Shown in pieces: positions 49,939-59,232 of a DNA stretch of 64,000 nt; within the stretch, counting starts at the first letter, position 1; every line of letters begins with the position of its first letter. Position numbers and translations under genes: made by a program. The notes below the pieces were generated by a model. The model saw only the letters and a program-made list of their open reading frames with translations. It was not told the origin of the DNA and ran no database searches. Source of the stretch: Paludibacteraceae bacterium (lineage in GTDB: Bacteria > Bacteroidota > Bacteroidia > Bacteroidales > Paludibacteraceae). Location of the stretch: positions 124,001 to 188,000 of the forward strand of contig JAFUWV010000010.1 in the NCBI GenBank assembly GCA_017477325.1. The letters are read 5' to 3'.

Positions 49939-51051
49939 TCAGATACTCATTTCTCCGGGCAATGTCACAAGAGTGCGGTCGAGCAGTATTCTGCGCGCTT
50001 CTCCTCGTGGTCCGGTTATGATGTAGTGTTGCGCTATGTCAGAAGGCAAACACTTGCGGAAAGCGGCTGTGATGCGGGATATCTTCTGATTGAGAGAGCC
50101 AGACTCCTGGTCAATGAGGTCGTCAATACTCTTTTTCATCTGCTCAACATCATCGCGGGGCGAGATAGTAAGATAGATATGAAGCAACTCCTGACGATAG
50201 TCAGCTATCTCTTTCAACCGGATTCCCTCTTCATGTCTGAGGAAAAGGATATACACCACACGCGAGAGTGTAGGCATGGTGATTTCAGTCAGAGAAGACG
50301 GTGTGACCAGCTGCACGCGGAAGCTATCGTCAATGAGAAGCGGCTGCAGCGTACGTTTGACCACTTTCCTGAGCGACTCCAAGAAATCCTCACCGAGTTC
50401 ACTTACCAGCACGTCCAAGCCATACTCCCGCTGCATTTCAAGTATCTCATCCCTTATCTGACGGGCACGGGCGACGAGCGAAGGAGATGGAGAGGGCTGC
50501 TGTTCTGACATGACCTGCGAGGGTTGAGCAGTATTGCCAGCACCGGGCGTCTCCATACAAGAGTCTTCCTGCACACTCTCAATCATCGCTTCCCTGCTGA
50601 CAGGAGTAGAGCCAAGCGAGAACCGAGGGCTTCTCATCTTGCGAAAGAAAGAGACTGACCGACCGGCAGGAACCTTTTTATCAGGTTCCGGTGCAGGCAA
50701 TTCAGCCATCGCCTGCGGCAGAGCAATATCAGCAACCCCTGCATCTATAAAACTAAAGAGATTAGCATCATAAACCCTGTCTGCAAAACTCTGGAGGGAG
50801 GATACTATATCGTCGATTGAGGAGACATCGCACGAAACGATTTTCTGCTGACCAGAGCCCGACTGGGGCAACGTAAAGCAACTGAATCGGCCGACAGTTT
50901 CCGCATGAGGATTCTGGACATACATCAATGAGTACGGAAACAGAGTGCTACCCATAAGTTTCTGCACAAGGGTAGCATTCTGCTGTACATAAGCGTTCAG
51001 TTGCTTATCCACACCTTCAAAATAGTATAAAGTATCTACAGGGAACGGCAT
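49939..51051 (-). CDS. Unrecognised protein encoded with a TIR-Sel1 protein
   Basis: 370 residues with no signal peptide or membrane span, so probably cytoplasmic. Three parts are visible: an N-terminal domain (about 1-120; VDTLYYFEGVDKQLNAYV), a Ser/Pro-rich linker (about 125-200), and a C-terminal helical domain (about 200-370). The last includes ARQIRDEILEMQREYGLDVLVSEL, TLSRVVYILFLRHEEGIRLKEIADYR and KISRITAAFRKCLPSDIAQHYIITG, which has a winged-helix or sigma-like flavour but no match I can name. It starts 15 bases after the TIR-Sel1 gene on the same strand, so the two are co-transcribed. The tight pairing suggests they work together. Confidence 0.7.
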   Translation of the reverse strand: MPFPVDTLYYFEGVDKQLNAYVQQNATLVQKLMGSTLFPYSLMYVQNPHAETVGRFSCFTLPQSGSGQQKIVSCDVSSIDDIVSSLQSFADRVYDANLFSFIDAGVADIALPQAMAELPAPEPDKKVPAGRSVSFFRKMRSPRFSLGSTPVSREAMIESVQEDSCMETPGAGNTAQPSQVMSEQQPSPSPSLVARARQIRDEILEMQREYGLDVLVSELGEDFLESLRKVVKRTLQPLLIDDSFRVQLVTPSSLTEITMPTLSRVVYILFLRHEEGIRLKEIADYRQELLHIYLTISPRDDVEQMKKSIDDLIDQESGSLNQKISRITAAFRKCLPSDIAQHYIITGPRGEARRILLDRTLVTLPGEMSI

Positions 51052-51066
51052 AATGCTATATAATTG

Positions 51067-53628
51067 TCAGCACTTATCGAGCATCTCGTTTATATCTTCC
51101 GATACACAACCAAGTTCGAGAGCCTTACGGAGCCAGTATTTTGCCTCTTTTTTATCATTCTGATCGAAATACAAACGCCCCAAATTCAGTGCGGCACGAG
51201 AATACCCAAGTTCAGCAGCCCGCTTATATGCTTCAACAGCCTCATCATTGTTAGCAGAAGTTCCTATACCGAGCTGATAGCATATACCGAGGTCGAACAA
51301 TGCCTGGCTGTGGCCAATTCCGGCATAGTCGGTTGCTGCTTTGAAGAGCATATCAGCATAGGCAGAATCAGATGTCGGTTTGCGAGAGGGAGCAGTAGTT
51401 GCAGGTTGTGCGCCCCACGACTTGAAGATAAAGATGAGATCAGGTATTGAGGCATCCGCCTTAGCACCGCCTATGTGGGCCGGTTGCGGTGCTGTCGCTG
51501 TAGATGACGGTGTGAGGTCGTTATTATCAACAAGGCGGAAGAGGGTGTCAGAATAAGGTTCGTAGGCTTCAATCATCTGTTTGTCGATACAAGGACGGAA
51601 CTGCTCAAGTATATCATCGAAGTCTTTCTTGTTATTGGCATCAGGTTCTGCATCACCAAGAATCTGGATGAGTGTCTTACCAAGCACATAGTCGATAAGT
51701 GTCTCATCTACGTCAGCGTCTTTAGCTTTGTCGCACATGTCGAGAGCATAGTCCTGACTGAAGGGGCGTCCGATACCCTCAAGCGAAAGCATTGCAAGAC
51801 GTATGTATGCGAGAGGTTGCCTCTCAGCCACCTGCTCCAGCATATCAACACCTGTAAACTCGTCTGCATCTTCACGGGTGGTATCAGTAAGAATGACAGC
51901 ATACAGATATTGCGCATCAATATTATCATATTCTGCAGCACGCCGGATGGCAGCAACAGCCTTCTCCTCGTTCTTCTCAGCCCAATCGTACTCTTTGTAT
52001 TTTTTGAGCTGATACATGTTATACCAGTCAGGACGATAAATCTCATACAACTGCAGCAAAGATTGCTCTGCACCATATCCTCCCAAGTCTGCCGCCTCCT
52101 CATAGAAGCGTATGCAGTCTGACTGCTGCTGCTCTTGAGGTGCAAAACCGTCTTGACAAATAATACCCTTGAAGTAAATGCAGTTGGCGACACCTCGTTC
52201 GGCCCCCCTCTTGGCCCAGCTCCATGCCTCTTCGTTATTTTCGTCAACTCCATTGCCATAGTAATACATGTTGGCAATCATGTAATAAGCGAAGCCATCG
52301 CCCAGTTGGGCAGCCTTTTTGTACCAACGCAGAGCCTGAGCATAGTCCTGCTTGACGAACGTGCCATAGTAGTATCCGTTAGCAAGCGAACTGATGCAGG
52401 CGGTCTCGTTGAGTTTGGTGCCTTTCATCAGAAAAGCGTATGCCGTCTTCTTCTCCTCATCACTCTCGGTTATGTTTCCCTTGTCATCAAAGATATGCAA
52501 GGAAGCAATCGAATCGTAGCCCTCGATGTATCCCAGTTCGACAGACTGATGATACAGTTCTTCAGCTTTCTTAAGGTCTTTCTGAACACCCACCCCGATG
52601 TCATAACAGTATGCAAGACGATAGACAGCTTCAGGTATCTGCTTTTCAGCCAGCATTTGCAAGATGCTGAAACCTTTCTTGGGGTTCTTCTTTATAGTCC
52701 ACCCAAACTGCAAGTTTCTCGCGTGCAGCAGCAGCGCAAGAACATTGCCTTTGTCAATGGCCTGCTGACGATAGTTCTCACCCTCGCGTGTATCTTTTTT
52801 TATTCCGTGTCCACGGTCATAACTCTCAGACACCCAGTACATGCCATAGTCATCACCCAAGTCAGCACTCAGACGTGCATAGCCGTATGCAGCATCGTGG
52901 TCAACCTCCAGAAAAGATGCCACGCATGCTATCACAAAGAGTGCATAACCGTTCTCCTGCTCAGCAGCATCGTAGAAAGGCTTGAAAACTTCCTTGCTGA
53001 CGTGCATGATACGCGGGCCTTTTGTCACAATATACGAAAGCAACAGACGCGCATCCTTATAGTTCTTTATAGCGGGCTCAGTGAGGTCTTTCACAGCCTC
53101 CTCAAGCTGAAAGCCGAGCAGTGCATCCTTGCCGGTCTTGTATTTCAGCTCCAGGCGTTTGTCATCTCTGGGAACGACAGGCTCGACAGAAGTGACGGGC
53201 GCTGCCGCAGCAGGTTGGGGCTCGACTTTTTGTTTGCCGAGCAACTTAGCCATCTTCTGCCCGAGTTCTACCACCTTGCCTTCGTTATACGGCAGGGCGT
53301 CGATACGGTTGAAACGAATGAGACGGTACGAGAGTTTGAAGTCGGCCTTGAACTCACCTATCTTAAACGGAACAATGGTCTTCTGATACTCTATGGCAAG
53401 TGCTATCTCGTTAGCAGTGTTTTCTGATGTATTGCTATTTTCTGACCACACAAAGAGTATCACCTCTGAGTCATAGAGTGCTTGGGCGATAGTCTGTGCC
53501 CAATCAGTGCCGGCATCTATACCGGCACGGTCAATGAACATAGCGATGCCATACTTTTTGAACTCCTGTTCGATGCGGTCTATCACAGAAGTGTCTTTTC
53601 TTGAGTAACTGATAAATACGTCGTACAT
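51067..53628 (-). CDS. TIR domain protein with Sel1-like repeats
   Basis: 853 residues from the ATG at 53628. The reading runs back to 53886 through the 9-bp array and the tRNA, so the longer form is rejected. Residues 1-115 are a TIR domain: YDVFISYSRKD at the start, the BB-loop region DRAGIDAGTDW near 33-43, and SENSNTSENTANEI near 62-75, where Glu74 sits at the position of the catalytic glutamate of NADase TIRs. Residues about 240-800 contain about eight to ten Sel1/TPR-like repeats (AEELYHQSVELGYIEGYDSIA; ALRWYKKAAQLGDGFAYYMIANMYYYGNG; AVEAYKRAAELGYSRAALNLGRLY). Sel1 arrays bind proteins. By analogy with TIR-based immunity it could be an NAD-cleaving anti-phage effector; this is inference. 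Confidence 0.85.
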   Translation of the reverse strand: MYDVFISYSRKDTSVIDRIEQEFKKYGIAMFIDRAGIDAGTDWAQTIAQALYDSEVILFVWSENSNTSENTANEIALAIEYQKTIVPFKIGEFKADFKLSYRLIRFNRIDALPYNEGKVVELGQKMAKLLGKQKVEPQPAAAAPVTSVEPVVPRDDKRLELKYKTGKDALLGFQLEEAVKDLTEPAIKNYKDARLLLSYIVTKGPRIMHVSKEVFKPFYDAAEQENGYALFVIACVASFLEVDHDAAYGYARLSADLGDDYGMYWVSESYDRGHGIKKDTREGENYRQQAIDKGNVLALLLHARNLQFGWTIKKNPKKGFSILQMLAEKQIPEAVYRLAYCYDIGVGVQKDLKKAEELYHQSVELGYIEGYDSIASLHIFDDKGNITESDEEKKTAYAFLMKGTKLNETACISSLANGYYYGTFVKQDYAQALRWYKKAAQLGDGFAYYMIANMYYYGNGVDENNEEAWSWAKRGAERGVANCIYFKGIICQDGFAPQEQQQSDCIRFYEEAADLGGYGAEQSLLQLYEIYRPDWYNMYQLKKYKEYDWAEKNEEKAVAAIRRAAEYDNIDAQYLYAVILTDTTREDADEFTGVDMLEQVAERQPLAYIRLAMLSLEGIGRPFSQDYALDMCDKAKDADVDETLIDYVLGKTLIQILGDAEPDANNKKDFDDILEQFRPCIDKQMIEAYEPYSDTLFRLVDNNDLTPSSTATAPQPAHIGGAKADASIPDLIFIFKSWGAQPATTAPSRKPTSDSAYADMLFKAATDYAGIGHSQALFDLGICYQLGIGTSANNDEAVEAYKRAAELGYSRAALNLGRLYFDQNDKKEAKYWLRKALELGCVSEDINEMLDKC

Positions 53629-53635
53629 GGCGGTT

Positions 53636-53707
53636 AAGTTTGGGAAGTTTATTATGTTTATTATGTTTGTTAAGTTTGCAAAGTTTGGGAAGTTTGTAAA
53701 GGTTGCA
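53636..53707 (+). repeat. 9-bp tandem array, copy 7
   Basis: Eight units: aagtttggg, aagtttatt, atgtttatt, atgtttgtt, aagtttgca, aagtttggg, aagtttgta, aaggttgca. It fills the leader between the TIR gene start and its -7 box. Confidence 0.8.
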
Positions 53708-53724
53708 AAGCGAATTTTGACGTG

Positions 53725-53756
53725 CAAAGATAGCAAATATATCGGAAACTGCCAAA
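53725..53756 (-). promoter_or_regulatory. Promoter of the TIR-Sel1 operon
   Basis: Minus strand: TATCTTTG (53725-53732) with TTTG (53753-53756) 20 bases upstream. It lies between tRNA-Gln and the TIR gene, giving the module its own promoter. Confidence 0.65.
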
Positions 53757-53790
53757 AGAAAAAGAGACTGACCTCGGTCAATCTCCATTG

Positions 53791-53861
53791 TTGCTTAGCC
53801 AGGACTCGAACCCAGACAGACAGAACCAGAATCTGTAGTGCTACCATTACACCACTAAGCA
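53791..53861 (-). tRNA. tRNA-Gln (anticodon CTG)
   Basis: On the minus strand the 7-bp acceptor stem TGCTTAG/CTAAGCA is perfect. The D arm is GTGTAATGGTAGCAC and the anticodon stem-loop is ACAGA-TTCTGGT-TCTGT with CTG at positions 34-36. The T arm is CTGGG-TTCGAGT-CCTGG with wobble pairs. The discriminator base would be A and CCA is not encoded. Its 3' end faces the TIR-Sel1 operon. Confidence 0.9.
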
Positions 53862-53883
53862 CTGCTCTTTCCAAAAGCGGGTG

Positions 53884-53914
53884 CAAAGGTACGGCAAATA
53901 TTTTAATTACGCAA
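53884..53914 (-). promoter_or_regulatory. Promoter of tRNA-Gln
   Basis: Minus strand: TACCTTTG (53884-53891) with TTG (53912-53914) 20 bases upstream, about 22 bases before the tRNA 5' end. Confidence 0.6.
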
Positions 53915-53952
53915 CAATTTTGTAAGAAAAAAGTGATTTTTCATTATTTTTC

Positions 53953-53983
53953 TTGTGTGTGTAGTGCAAAATACGTATCTTTG
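53953..53983 (+). promoter_or_regulatory. Promoter of the T9SS-tailed/OmpA-LysM pair
   Basis: TTG (53953-53955), 20-base spacer, TATCTTTG (53976-53983), 26 bases before the ATG at 54010. Confidence 0.65.
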
Positions 53984-54009
53984 CAAGCTATTTCTAAATT
54001 AGACTTATT

Positions 54010-55407
54010 ATGCGGAATAACGTACAGAGATTGTCAATCGCATTATTAATGTGTGGCATGTTTGTTTTACACGCTTCGGCTGATGCAGTTGCTACGCCCA
54101 ATGCCGGAGTGATAGGTAACTATACTGACATACTTTGCATGGACAAGACGGACACTCATGTGGAGATGACAGTAGAGAACATTATCAGCGCTGACCTTGG
54201 CGTCAATCAGCAATATGCATATCTTCTGAGTGCCGTTAACGAAGACGGAACTGAAAGCACCGTCGATACGCTGGAGTACAACACAGAAAGCCTGAGTTTT
54301 CTTTTTTCACCTTCCGACTACCCCACTCTGCCTGTCCCGTCAACATTCCATCTGTACCGCATTGCGTCCCCCGACGGTCAGACATGGCTACAAAGCAACG
54401 GCATGTGTACGTTCACTGTGGCTAAGAACGAATACACCGACTCTGAAGTCACACATTGCATAAACGATCTGCCGGTAAGCGGTACATATACCTATTATGA
54501 CGGCCGCGTTGAGACATACATCTTCCGCGCGGACACACTGGAGCGAATGTTTGTTGACAGAACCGAACTCGGCTGCGTGCACGAACACACCATAAGATGC
54601 GTGCTTACTGACGTGCCTCAGGTGGAAGTCGATACGCTCGGCAACGTATGTCAGACTGATGACAAGATGCAAATCACATACCGCATCATCTCAGGAGCTC
54701 CCAACAGTTGCCATGTCATTTTCGACGAGACTGCCAAGAATGCAGGATTCACCGACACCGATGTAGAACTCACGGACGACAACACCATCACTCTCAGTCT
54801 GCCTACTTCACAAATGCTTCAGTACGACATCAGCCTGCAGTTCTACGACAAGAACAGCACAAACGGCTGCGAGAGCAACGTATATTCACAGAAATTCACG
54901 CTCAACCTTAGCGGCTTCCTGCAGGAGAAGTGGGACGATGTGCTCTTTGTTGATAACAACGACAAGAACTGCAACCCCGACTGCGAAAGCGACCTGCGCT
55001 TCAAAGCATATCAATGGTACAAGAACGATCGTCTGCTGGAAGGTGAGACCGACCAGGTCTATTATGAAGAAGGCGGACTCAACGGCCGCTATTACGTAGT
55101 GATGACCGACACTGCAGGCAACGAGTACCGCAGTTGTGAGGTAGAGCGCAGACCTGTGATTCAGTCTCAGCAGATTGCACCATTGCGTATAGCACCCGTT
55201 CCGGCATACACGGGACAGACACTGAGCGTAAGTTCTGCGGAGGCCGGCACTGTCAGGGTAACGAATATGACAGGCCGCACACTGCTGACAACCACCAAAC
55301 AAGCAGACGATACCACAATCAAGGCACCCGCTGAAGCAGGCGTATATATAGTCAGTTTATCGTCCGTGACAGGTCGGAAGGAGAGCATTAAACTGATAGT
55401 CAAATAA
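54010..55407 (+). CDS. Exported protein with T9SS-like C-terminal tail (C)
   Basis: 465 residues with a signal peptide (MRNNVQRLSIALLMCGMFVLHASA). It lacks the IgGFc-binding and PKD parts of proteins A and B but keeps their C-terminal plan: a beta region (VCQTDDKMQITYRIISG near 217), a LQEKWDDVLFV module near 310 followed by AYQWYKNDRLLEGET, and a T9SS type A-like tail (VTNMTGRTLL...GVYIVSLSSVTGRKESIKLIV). Likely exported by T9SS. It is 12 bases upstream of an OmpA/LysM barrel gene, repeating the pairing seen at 36-44 kb. Function unknown; a structural or adhesive role is inferred. Confidence 0.8.
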   Translation: MRNNVQRLSIALLMCGMFVLHASADAVATPNAGVIGNYTDILCMDKTDTHVEMTVENIISADLGVNQQYAYLLSAVNEDGTESTVDTLEYNTESLSFLFSPSDYPTLPVPSTFHLYRIASPDGQTWLQSNGMCTFTVAKNEYTDSEVTHCINDLPVSGTYTYYDGRVETYIFRADTLERMFVDRTELGCVHEHTIRCVLTDVPQVEVDTLGNVCQTDDKMQITYRIISGAPNSCHVIFDETAKNAGFTDTDVELTDDNTITLSLPTSQMLQYDISLQFYDKNSTNGCESNVYSQKFTLNLSGFLQEKWDDVLFVDNNDKNCNPDCESDLRFKAYQWYKNDRLLEGETDQVYYEEGGLNGRYYVVMTDTAGNEYRSCEVERRPVIQSQQIAPLRIAPVPAYTGQTLSVSSAEAGTVRVTNMTGRTLLTTTKQADDTTIKAPAEAGVYIVSLSSVTGRKESIKLIVK

Positions 55408-55419
55408 GGAGGCATTGAT

Positions 55420-57885
55420 ATGAAGAGAATTACAAGCATACTACTCGCAATATTCTGCTCAATATCACTATTTGCTGCAGAGACCACCGATTCCGTAAAC
55501 ACCCCGCTTCGATATGACACAGGCAGTTTCCTGCATTTCGGCATAGGAGGCGGACTCGGACAATTAGGCTACAGCCTTCAGGGAGGCAACACCACCACTT
55601 TCATGCCTTCATTCACCGCAGGCATACAATACACCTACTATTTCTTGCCGTGGCTGGGACTCGGCGCAGGTCTGCATGTGTCTTACTACACCTCGCAAGC
55701 CAACCTGACAGACCAGATGGCATGGCCGGGACAGACAGACACCGAAGGAGACAGCTACACCCACCGCGTTGACTTCAACCAGTGGCGGGAGCGGCAGAAC
55801 GACATAATGCTGGAGATTCCGATTCTACTCAGTTTCAAGGTTAAGCCTAATAAGGGGGGATTCTACTTCAATATTGGAGCCAAGGCGGGAATACCTGTTT
55901 ACGCCGATTATGTTCACAACCGTGGCGACCTGATTCACTCAGGGTACTATCCGGAGTGGGATGTAGTCATGTCAGGACTGCCCGGCAGATTTGAAACGGA
56001 ACCACTGCCCAGAGCACAGGACGGCTCTATATATAATAAGGTACGGAAAGTGAATGCTGCAGGGTTCGCCGAACTGGGAGCACTGATTCAGCTTGACCCG
56101 CTCACCGACCTCACCCTCGGAGTGTATGCCAACTACTATATCAGCAACCACTCCACAGTAAAATCGGAAGAGGCTACCGACCTCGGATTCCGCAACGCCG
56201 ACTACAATACAGATTTCATGAATCCTTACGAGGGATTGGTAGGCACCAAACATATCGGTGCCATGCATCCTTGGTCGGTGGGTCTGAAAATCGGACTGCA
56301 GACACATCTCAGGACCAAAGAAGAGCGCAATGTTGCCAAAGCACGCAAGGCAGCCCAACAGCAACAGCAACTCGCTGCCAAAAACGACACCATACTGCTC
56401 ACCGACACTCTTGTGCTCTACGACACAATCAAAGTTGTCGTACACGACACCATCTTTATCCGTGACACCCTCTACATGACCGTGCGAGACACCGTCATCG
56501 GCAACAAGACAGCCAAAGACACTACATGGATTGTCCGCATTGACACCATCTGCCCCGACCCGCAACATCCGGGCAACTATATCAACATCACAGAGGAACG
56601 GCTTCAGAGAGAAGACGACGAGATGGAGAAAGAAGCAGAAAGGCAGCAACAGCAGCAAGCAACCGGCGGCAAACAACAGCAGAGCAGACCTGTCATCACC
56701 GAAAACGGCAAACGGGCGGCAAGAAAACTTGACGGCAAACTCACTACCTCCGTCATCTGGTTCCACTTCGACGACTATAAACCTATTCTTGAACCGTTCG
56801 ATGTCATTGACACTGTGGCACAGGCTCTGCTTGCAGACCCCGACCTGCTCGTCAACATCAACGGACACGCATGCAAGATAGGCAAAGACAGCTACAACCA
56901 GCGTCTGGCAATGAAGCGTGCACAGGCTGTGGCAAGACTGCTGCGCCTGAAAGGGGTACCTGCCAAACAGATGACAGTGCGCTCGCTCGGTGCGCATGAG
57001 CCATATCGCTACAACGGAGAGCATCACCAATACTCCAAAGACAGGCGTGTGGAGATTGTACCGATTGGAACTGAAGACGAACACACTTCAGTCAGCGGCA
57101 AACAGAAAACAGAGACTCAACCTGCAACTGATGTCAACACCTCACCGCACCGCAAACGTACCGACGTCAACTACCGCAAGTACAAGAGCTTCATCGGTGA
57201 AGAGAAAGTAAAACAAGGCAGCCGTCTTGCACAGATTGCACGCCGTTGGTACGGACACCAAGAGTACTGGGTTTACATCTACGAAGCCAATGCCGACAAG
57301 ATTAAGAACCCGTCGCTCATCTATCCGGGAATGGTACTCATGATACCGGACCTTGAGGGCATCATAGATACTTCTGACGACAGCCAAGCGCTGCAAGCCG
57401 CCAACAACCATGCCCGGCAATACGGATACAACGAAGAGGGCGAAAAACAGACTGAGCAGCCGAAACAAACTACCCAACCGGCTCAGACTCAGCAACCAAA
57501 GCAGACTGAGCAGCCCAAACAGACTACCCAACCGGCTCAGACTCAGCAACCAAAGCAGACTGAGCAGCCCAAACAGACTACCCAACCGGCTCAAACTCAG
57601 CAGACCGCTCAGACCTCTACCTCTCCTCAAACCAAGTACAAGAACTTTGTCGGAGAGCAGAAGGTGACCAAGGGCAAAACACTGCAGCAGATTGCTGACG
57701 AATGGTACGGCAGAAAAGAGTATTGGGTTTATATCTACGAGGCCAACTTCGACAAAATAAAGGACCCGAAGGCACTGCCTGCAGGTATCACGCTCAAGAT
57801 ACCTGACCTGTTCGATTTCATAAAGAACTACAGCGAGAAACAAGCAGTAGAAAACGCTATCGAACTTGCAGAACAATACGAATAA
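55420..57885 (+). CDS. Outer-membrane barrel protein with OmpA and two LysM-like domains
   Basis: 821 residues with a signal peptide ([21 protein letters not shown]). The barrel-like region is about 28-290 ([39 protein letters not shown]). A strand-rich stalk with repeated DTI/DTL motifs ([22 protein letters not shown]) follows at about 325-365. An OmpA domain lies at about 440-545 ([46 protein letters not shown]). Two LysM-like domains at about 587-648 and 742-800 share [16 protein letters not shown]-type cores and are joined by an 18-residue [18 protein letters not shown] repeat. OmpA and LysM both contact peptidoglycan, so the protein probably ties the outer membrane to the wall, perhaps supporting protein C encoded just before it. 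Confidence 0.83.
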   Translation: MKRITSILLAIFCSISLFAAETTDSVNTPLRYDTGSFLHFGIGGGLGQLGYSLQGGNTTTFMPSFTAGIQYTYYFLPWLGLGAGLHVSYYTSQANLTDQMAWPGQTDTEGDSYTHRVDFNQWRERQNDIMLEIPILLSFKVKPNKGGFYFNIGAKAGIPVYADYVHNRGDLIHSGYYPEWDVVMSGLPGRFETEPLPRAQDGSIYNKVRKVNAAGFAELGALIQLDPLTDLTLGVYANYYISNHSTVKSEEATDLGFRNADYNTDFMNPYEGLVGTKHIGAMHPWSVGLKIGLQTHLRTKEERNVAKARKAAQQQQQLAAKNDTILLTDTLVLYDTIKVVVHDTIFIRDTLYMTVRDTVIGNKTAKDTTWIVRIDTICPDPQHPGNYINITEERLQREDDEMEKEAERQQQQQATGGKQQQSRPVITENGKRAARKLDGKLTTSVIWFHFDDYKPILEPFDVIDTVAQALLADPDLLVNINGHACKIGKDSYNQRLAMKRAQAVARLLRLKGVPAKQMTVRSLGAHEPYRYNGEHHQYSKDRRVEIVPIGTEDEHTSVSGKQKTETQPATDVNTSPHRKRTDVNYRKYKSFIGEEKVKQGSRLAQIARRWYGHQEYWVYIYEANADKIKNPSLIYPGMVLMIPDLEGIIDTSDDSQALQAANNHARQYGYNEEGEKQTEQPKQTTQPAQTQQPKQTEQPKQTTQPAQTQQPKQTEQPKQTTQPAQTQQTAQTSTSPQTKYKNFVGEQKVTKGKTLQQIADEWYGRKEYWVYIYEANFDKIKDPKALPAGITLKIPDLFDFIKNYSEKQAVENAIELAEQYE
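57448..57605 (+). repeat. 54-bp in-frame tandem repeat (about three copies)
   Basis: cagactgagcagcc starts at 57448, 57502 and 57556, an exact 54-base period, encoding an 18-residue Gln/Pro/Thr linker between two LysM-like domains. Copies 2 and 3 are nearly identical, so copy number may vary between strains. Confidence 0.85.
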
Positions 57886-57920
57886 CATACCAACTTACTA
57901 ACAATAAGAACAACAAGAAG

Positions 57921-59213
57921 ATGAATTTTGTAGAAGAACTCCGTTGGAGAGGCATGCTCCAAGACATCATGCCCGGAACAGAAGAACAACTGCTGAAAGA
58001 ACAAACTACAGCATACGTAGGCATTGACCCTACTGCCGACTCACTGCATATAGGGCACCTCTGCGGCATCATGATGCTACGTCATCTGCAGCGCTGCGGA
58101 CACAAACCTATCGCCCTCATCGGCGGCGCAACAGGCATGATTGGTGACCCCTCGGGCAAGTCAGCTGAGCGCAACCTGCTCACCGAAGAGACACTGCGAC
58201 ACAATCAGGAGTGCATCAAAAAGCAACTATCCAAGTTTCTCGACTTCGAAAGCGACGCACCCAATGCTGCCGAACTCGTCAACAACTACGACTGGATGAA
58301 GGACTTCACATTCCTCGATTTCGCAAGAGAAGTGGGCAAACTCATCACCGTAAACTACATGATGGCGAAAGACTCTGTAAAGAAACGTTTCAACGGAGAG
58401 TATTCGCAAGGCATGTCGTTCACCGAGTTTACATACCAACTGCTGCAGGGATACGACTTCGTATGGCTCAATGAGCACAAGAACTGCCTGATGCAGATGG
58501 GAGGTTCCGACCAATGGGGAAACATCACCACCGGCATCGAACTCATGCGCAAGATGAATGGCAAGACCGCCTTTGCTCTCACCTGCCCTCTCATCACCAA
58601 AGCCGACGGAGGCAAGTTCGGAAAGACTGAGTCAGGCAACATCTGGCTTGATGCACGCTACACCTCGCCATACAAGTTCTATCAGTTCTGGCTCAATGTA
58701 TCAGACCAAGATGCAGAGAGGTATATCAAAATCTTCACCTCGCTGACGAAAGACGAGATCGACTCACTGATAGCGGAGCACCAACAAGCACCACATCTGC
58801 GTCTGCTGCAGAAACGTCTTGCCAAAGAAGTGACCGTCATGGTACACTCCGAAGACGACTATAACGCAGCTGTTGAGGCTTCTCAGATACTTTTCGGTAA
58901 TGCCACTGCCGACAGTCTGCGTCATCTCGACGAGCAGACACTGCTGCAGGTATTCGAAGGTGTGCCTCAGGCAGAGATAAGCCTTGCGGAACTTCAGGCG
59001 GGCATACCCGTGCTCACTCTGCTTGCGGAAAAGACGCAGGTCTTCCCCTCCAAAGCAGAAGCACGCAAGATGATGCAAGCCAACGGATTCTCTATCAACA
59101 AGGAGAAACTGACAGATGCACAAGCACTAATAGATGCTTCCGCACTGCTCAACGGCAAATATATACTCGCTCAGAAGGGCAAGAAGAACTACTACCTCAT
59201 CGTGGCTAAATAA
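57921..59213 (+). CDS. tyrS: Tyrosyl-tRNA synthetase
   Basis: 430 residues, class I synthetase. The nucleotide-binding signature is HIGHL near 44-48 within [18 protein letters not shown], tyrosine-pocket segments are [14 protein letters not shown] and [14 protein letters not shown], and the KMSKS-loop equivalent is KFGKTESG near 232-239. The C-terminal S4-like domain is [18 protein letters not shown]...[15 protein letters not shown]. It charges tRNA-Tyr in the cytoplasm. It lies 35 bases after the OmpA/LysM gene with no promoter seen and 19 bases before an AraC-type gene. Confidence 0.96.
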   Translation: MNFVEELRWRGMLQDIMPGTEEQLLKEQTTAYVGIDPTADSLHIGHLCGIMMLRHLQRCGHKPIALIGGATGMIGDPSGKSAERNLLTEETLRHNQECIKKQLSKFLDFESDAPNAAELVNNYDWMKDFTFLDFAREVGKLITVNYMMAKDSVKKRFNGEYSQGMSFTEFTYQLLQGYDFVWLNEHKNCLMQMGGSDQWGNITTGIELMRKMNGKTAFALTCPLITKADGGKFGKTESGNIWLDARYTSPYKFYQFWLNVSDQDAERYIKIFTSLTKDEIDSLIAEHQQAPHLRLLQKRLAKEVTVMVHSEDDYNAAVEASQILFGNATADSLRHLDEQTLLQVFEGVPQAEISLAELQAGIPVLTLLAEKTQVFPSKAEARKMMQANGFSINKEKLTDAQALIDASALLNGKYILAQKGKKNYYLIVAK

Positions 59214-59232
59214 AACAGCGCCCGCATAAGCA

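Noticed and set aside
52135-53427. 430-codon plus-strand open frame opposite the TIR-Sel1 gene
   Set aside because: The minus-strand TIR and Sel1 motifs are clear; the plus-strand translation has no recognisable pattern and no promoter.
53629-53886. 86-residue N-terminal extension of the TIR protein
   Set aside because: It would be translated through tRNA-Gln, the promoter and the 9-bp array. The TIR motif starts exactly at the ATG at 53628.
55972-57084. 370-codon minus-strand open frame opposite the OmpA/LysM gene
   Set aside because: It is antisense to a gene with complete OmpA and LysM-like motifs, and its composition reflects the complementary repeats.
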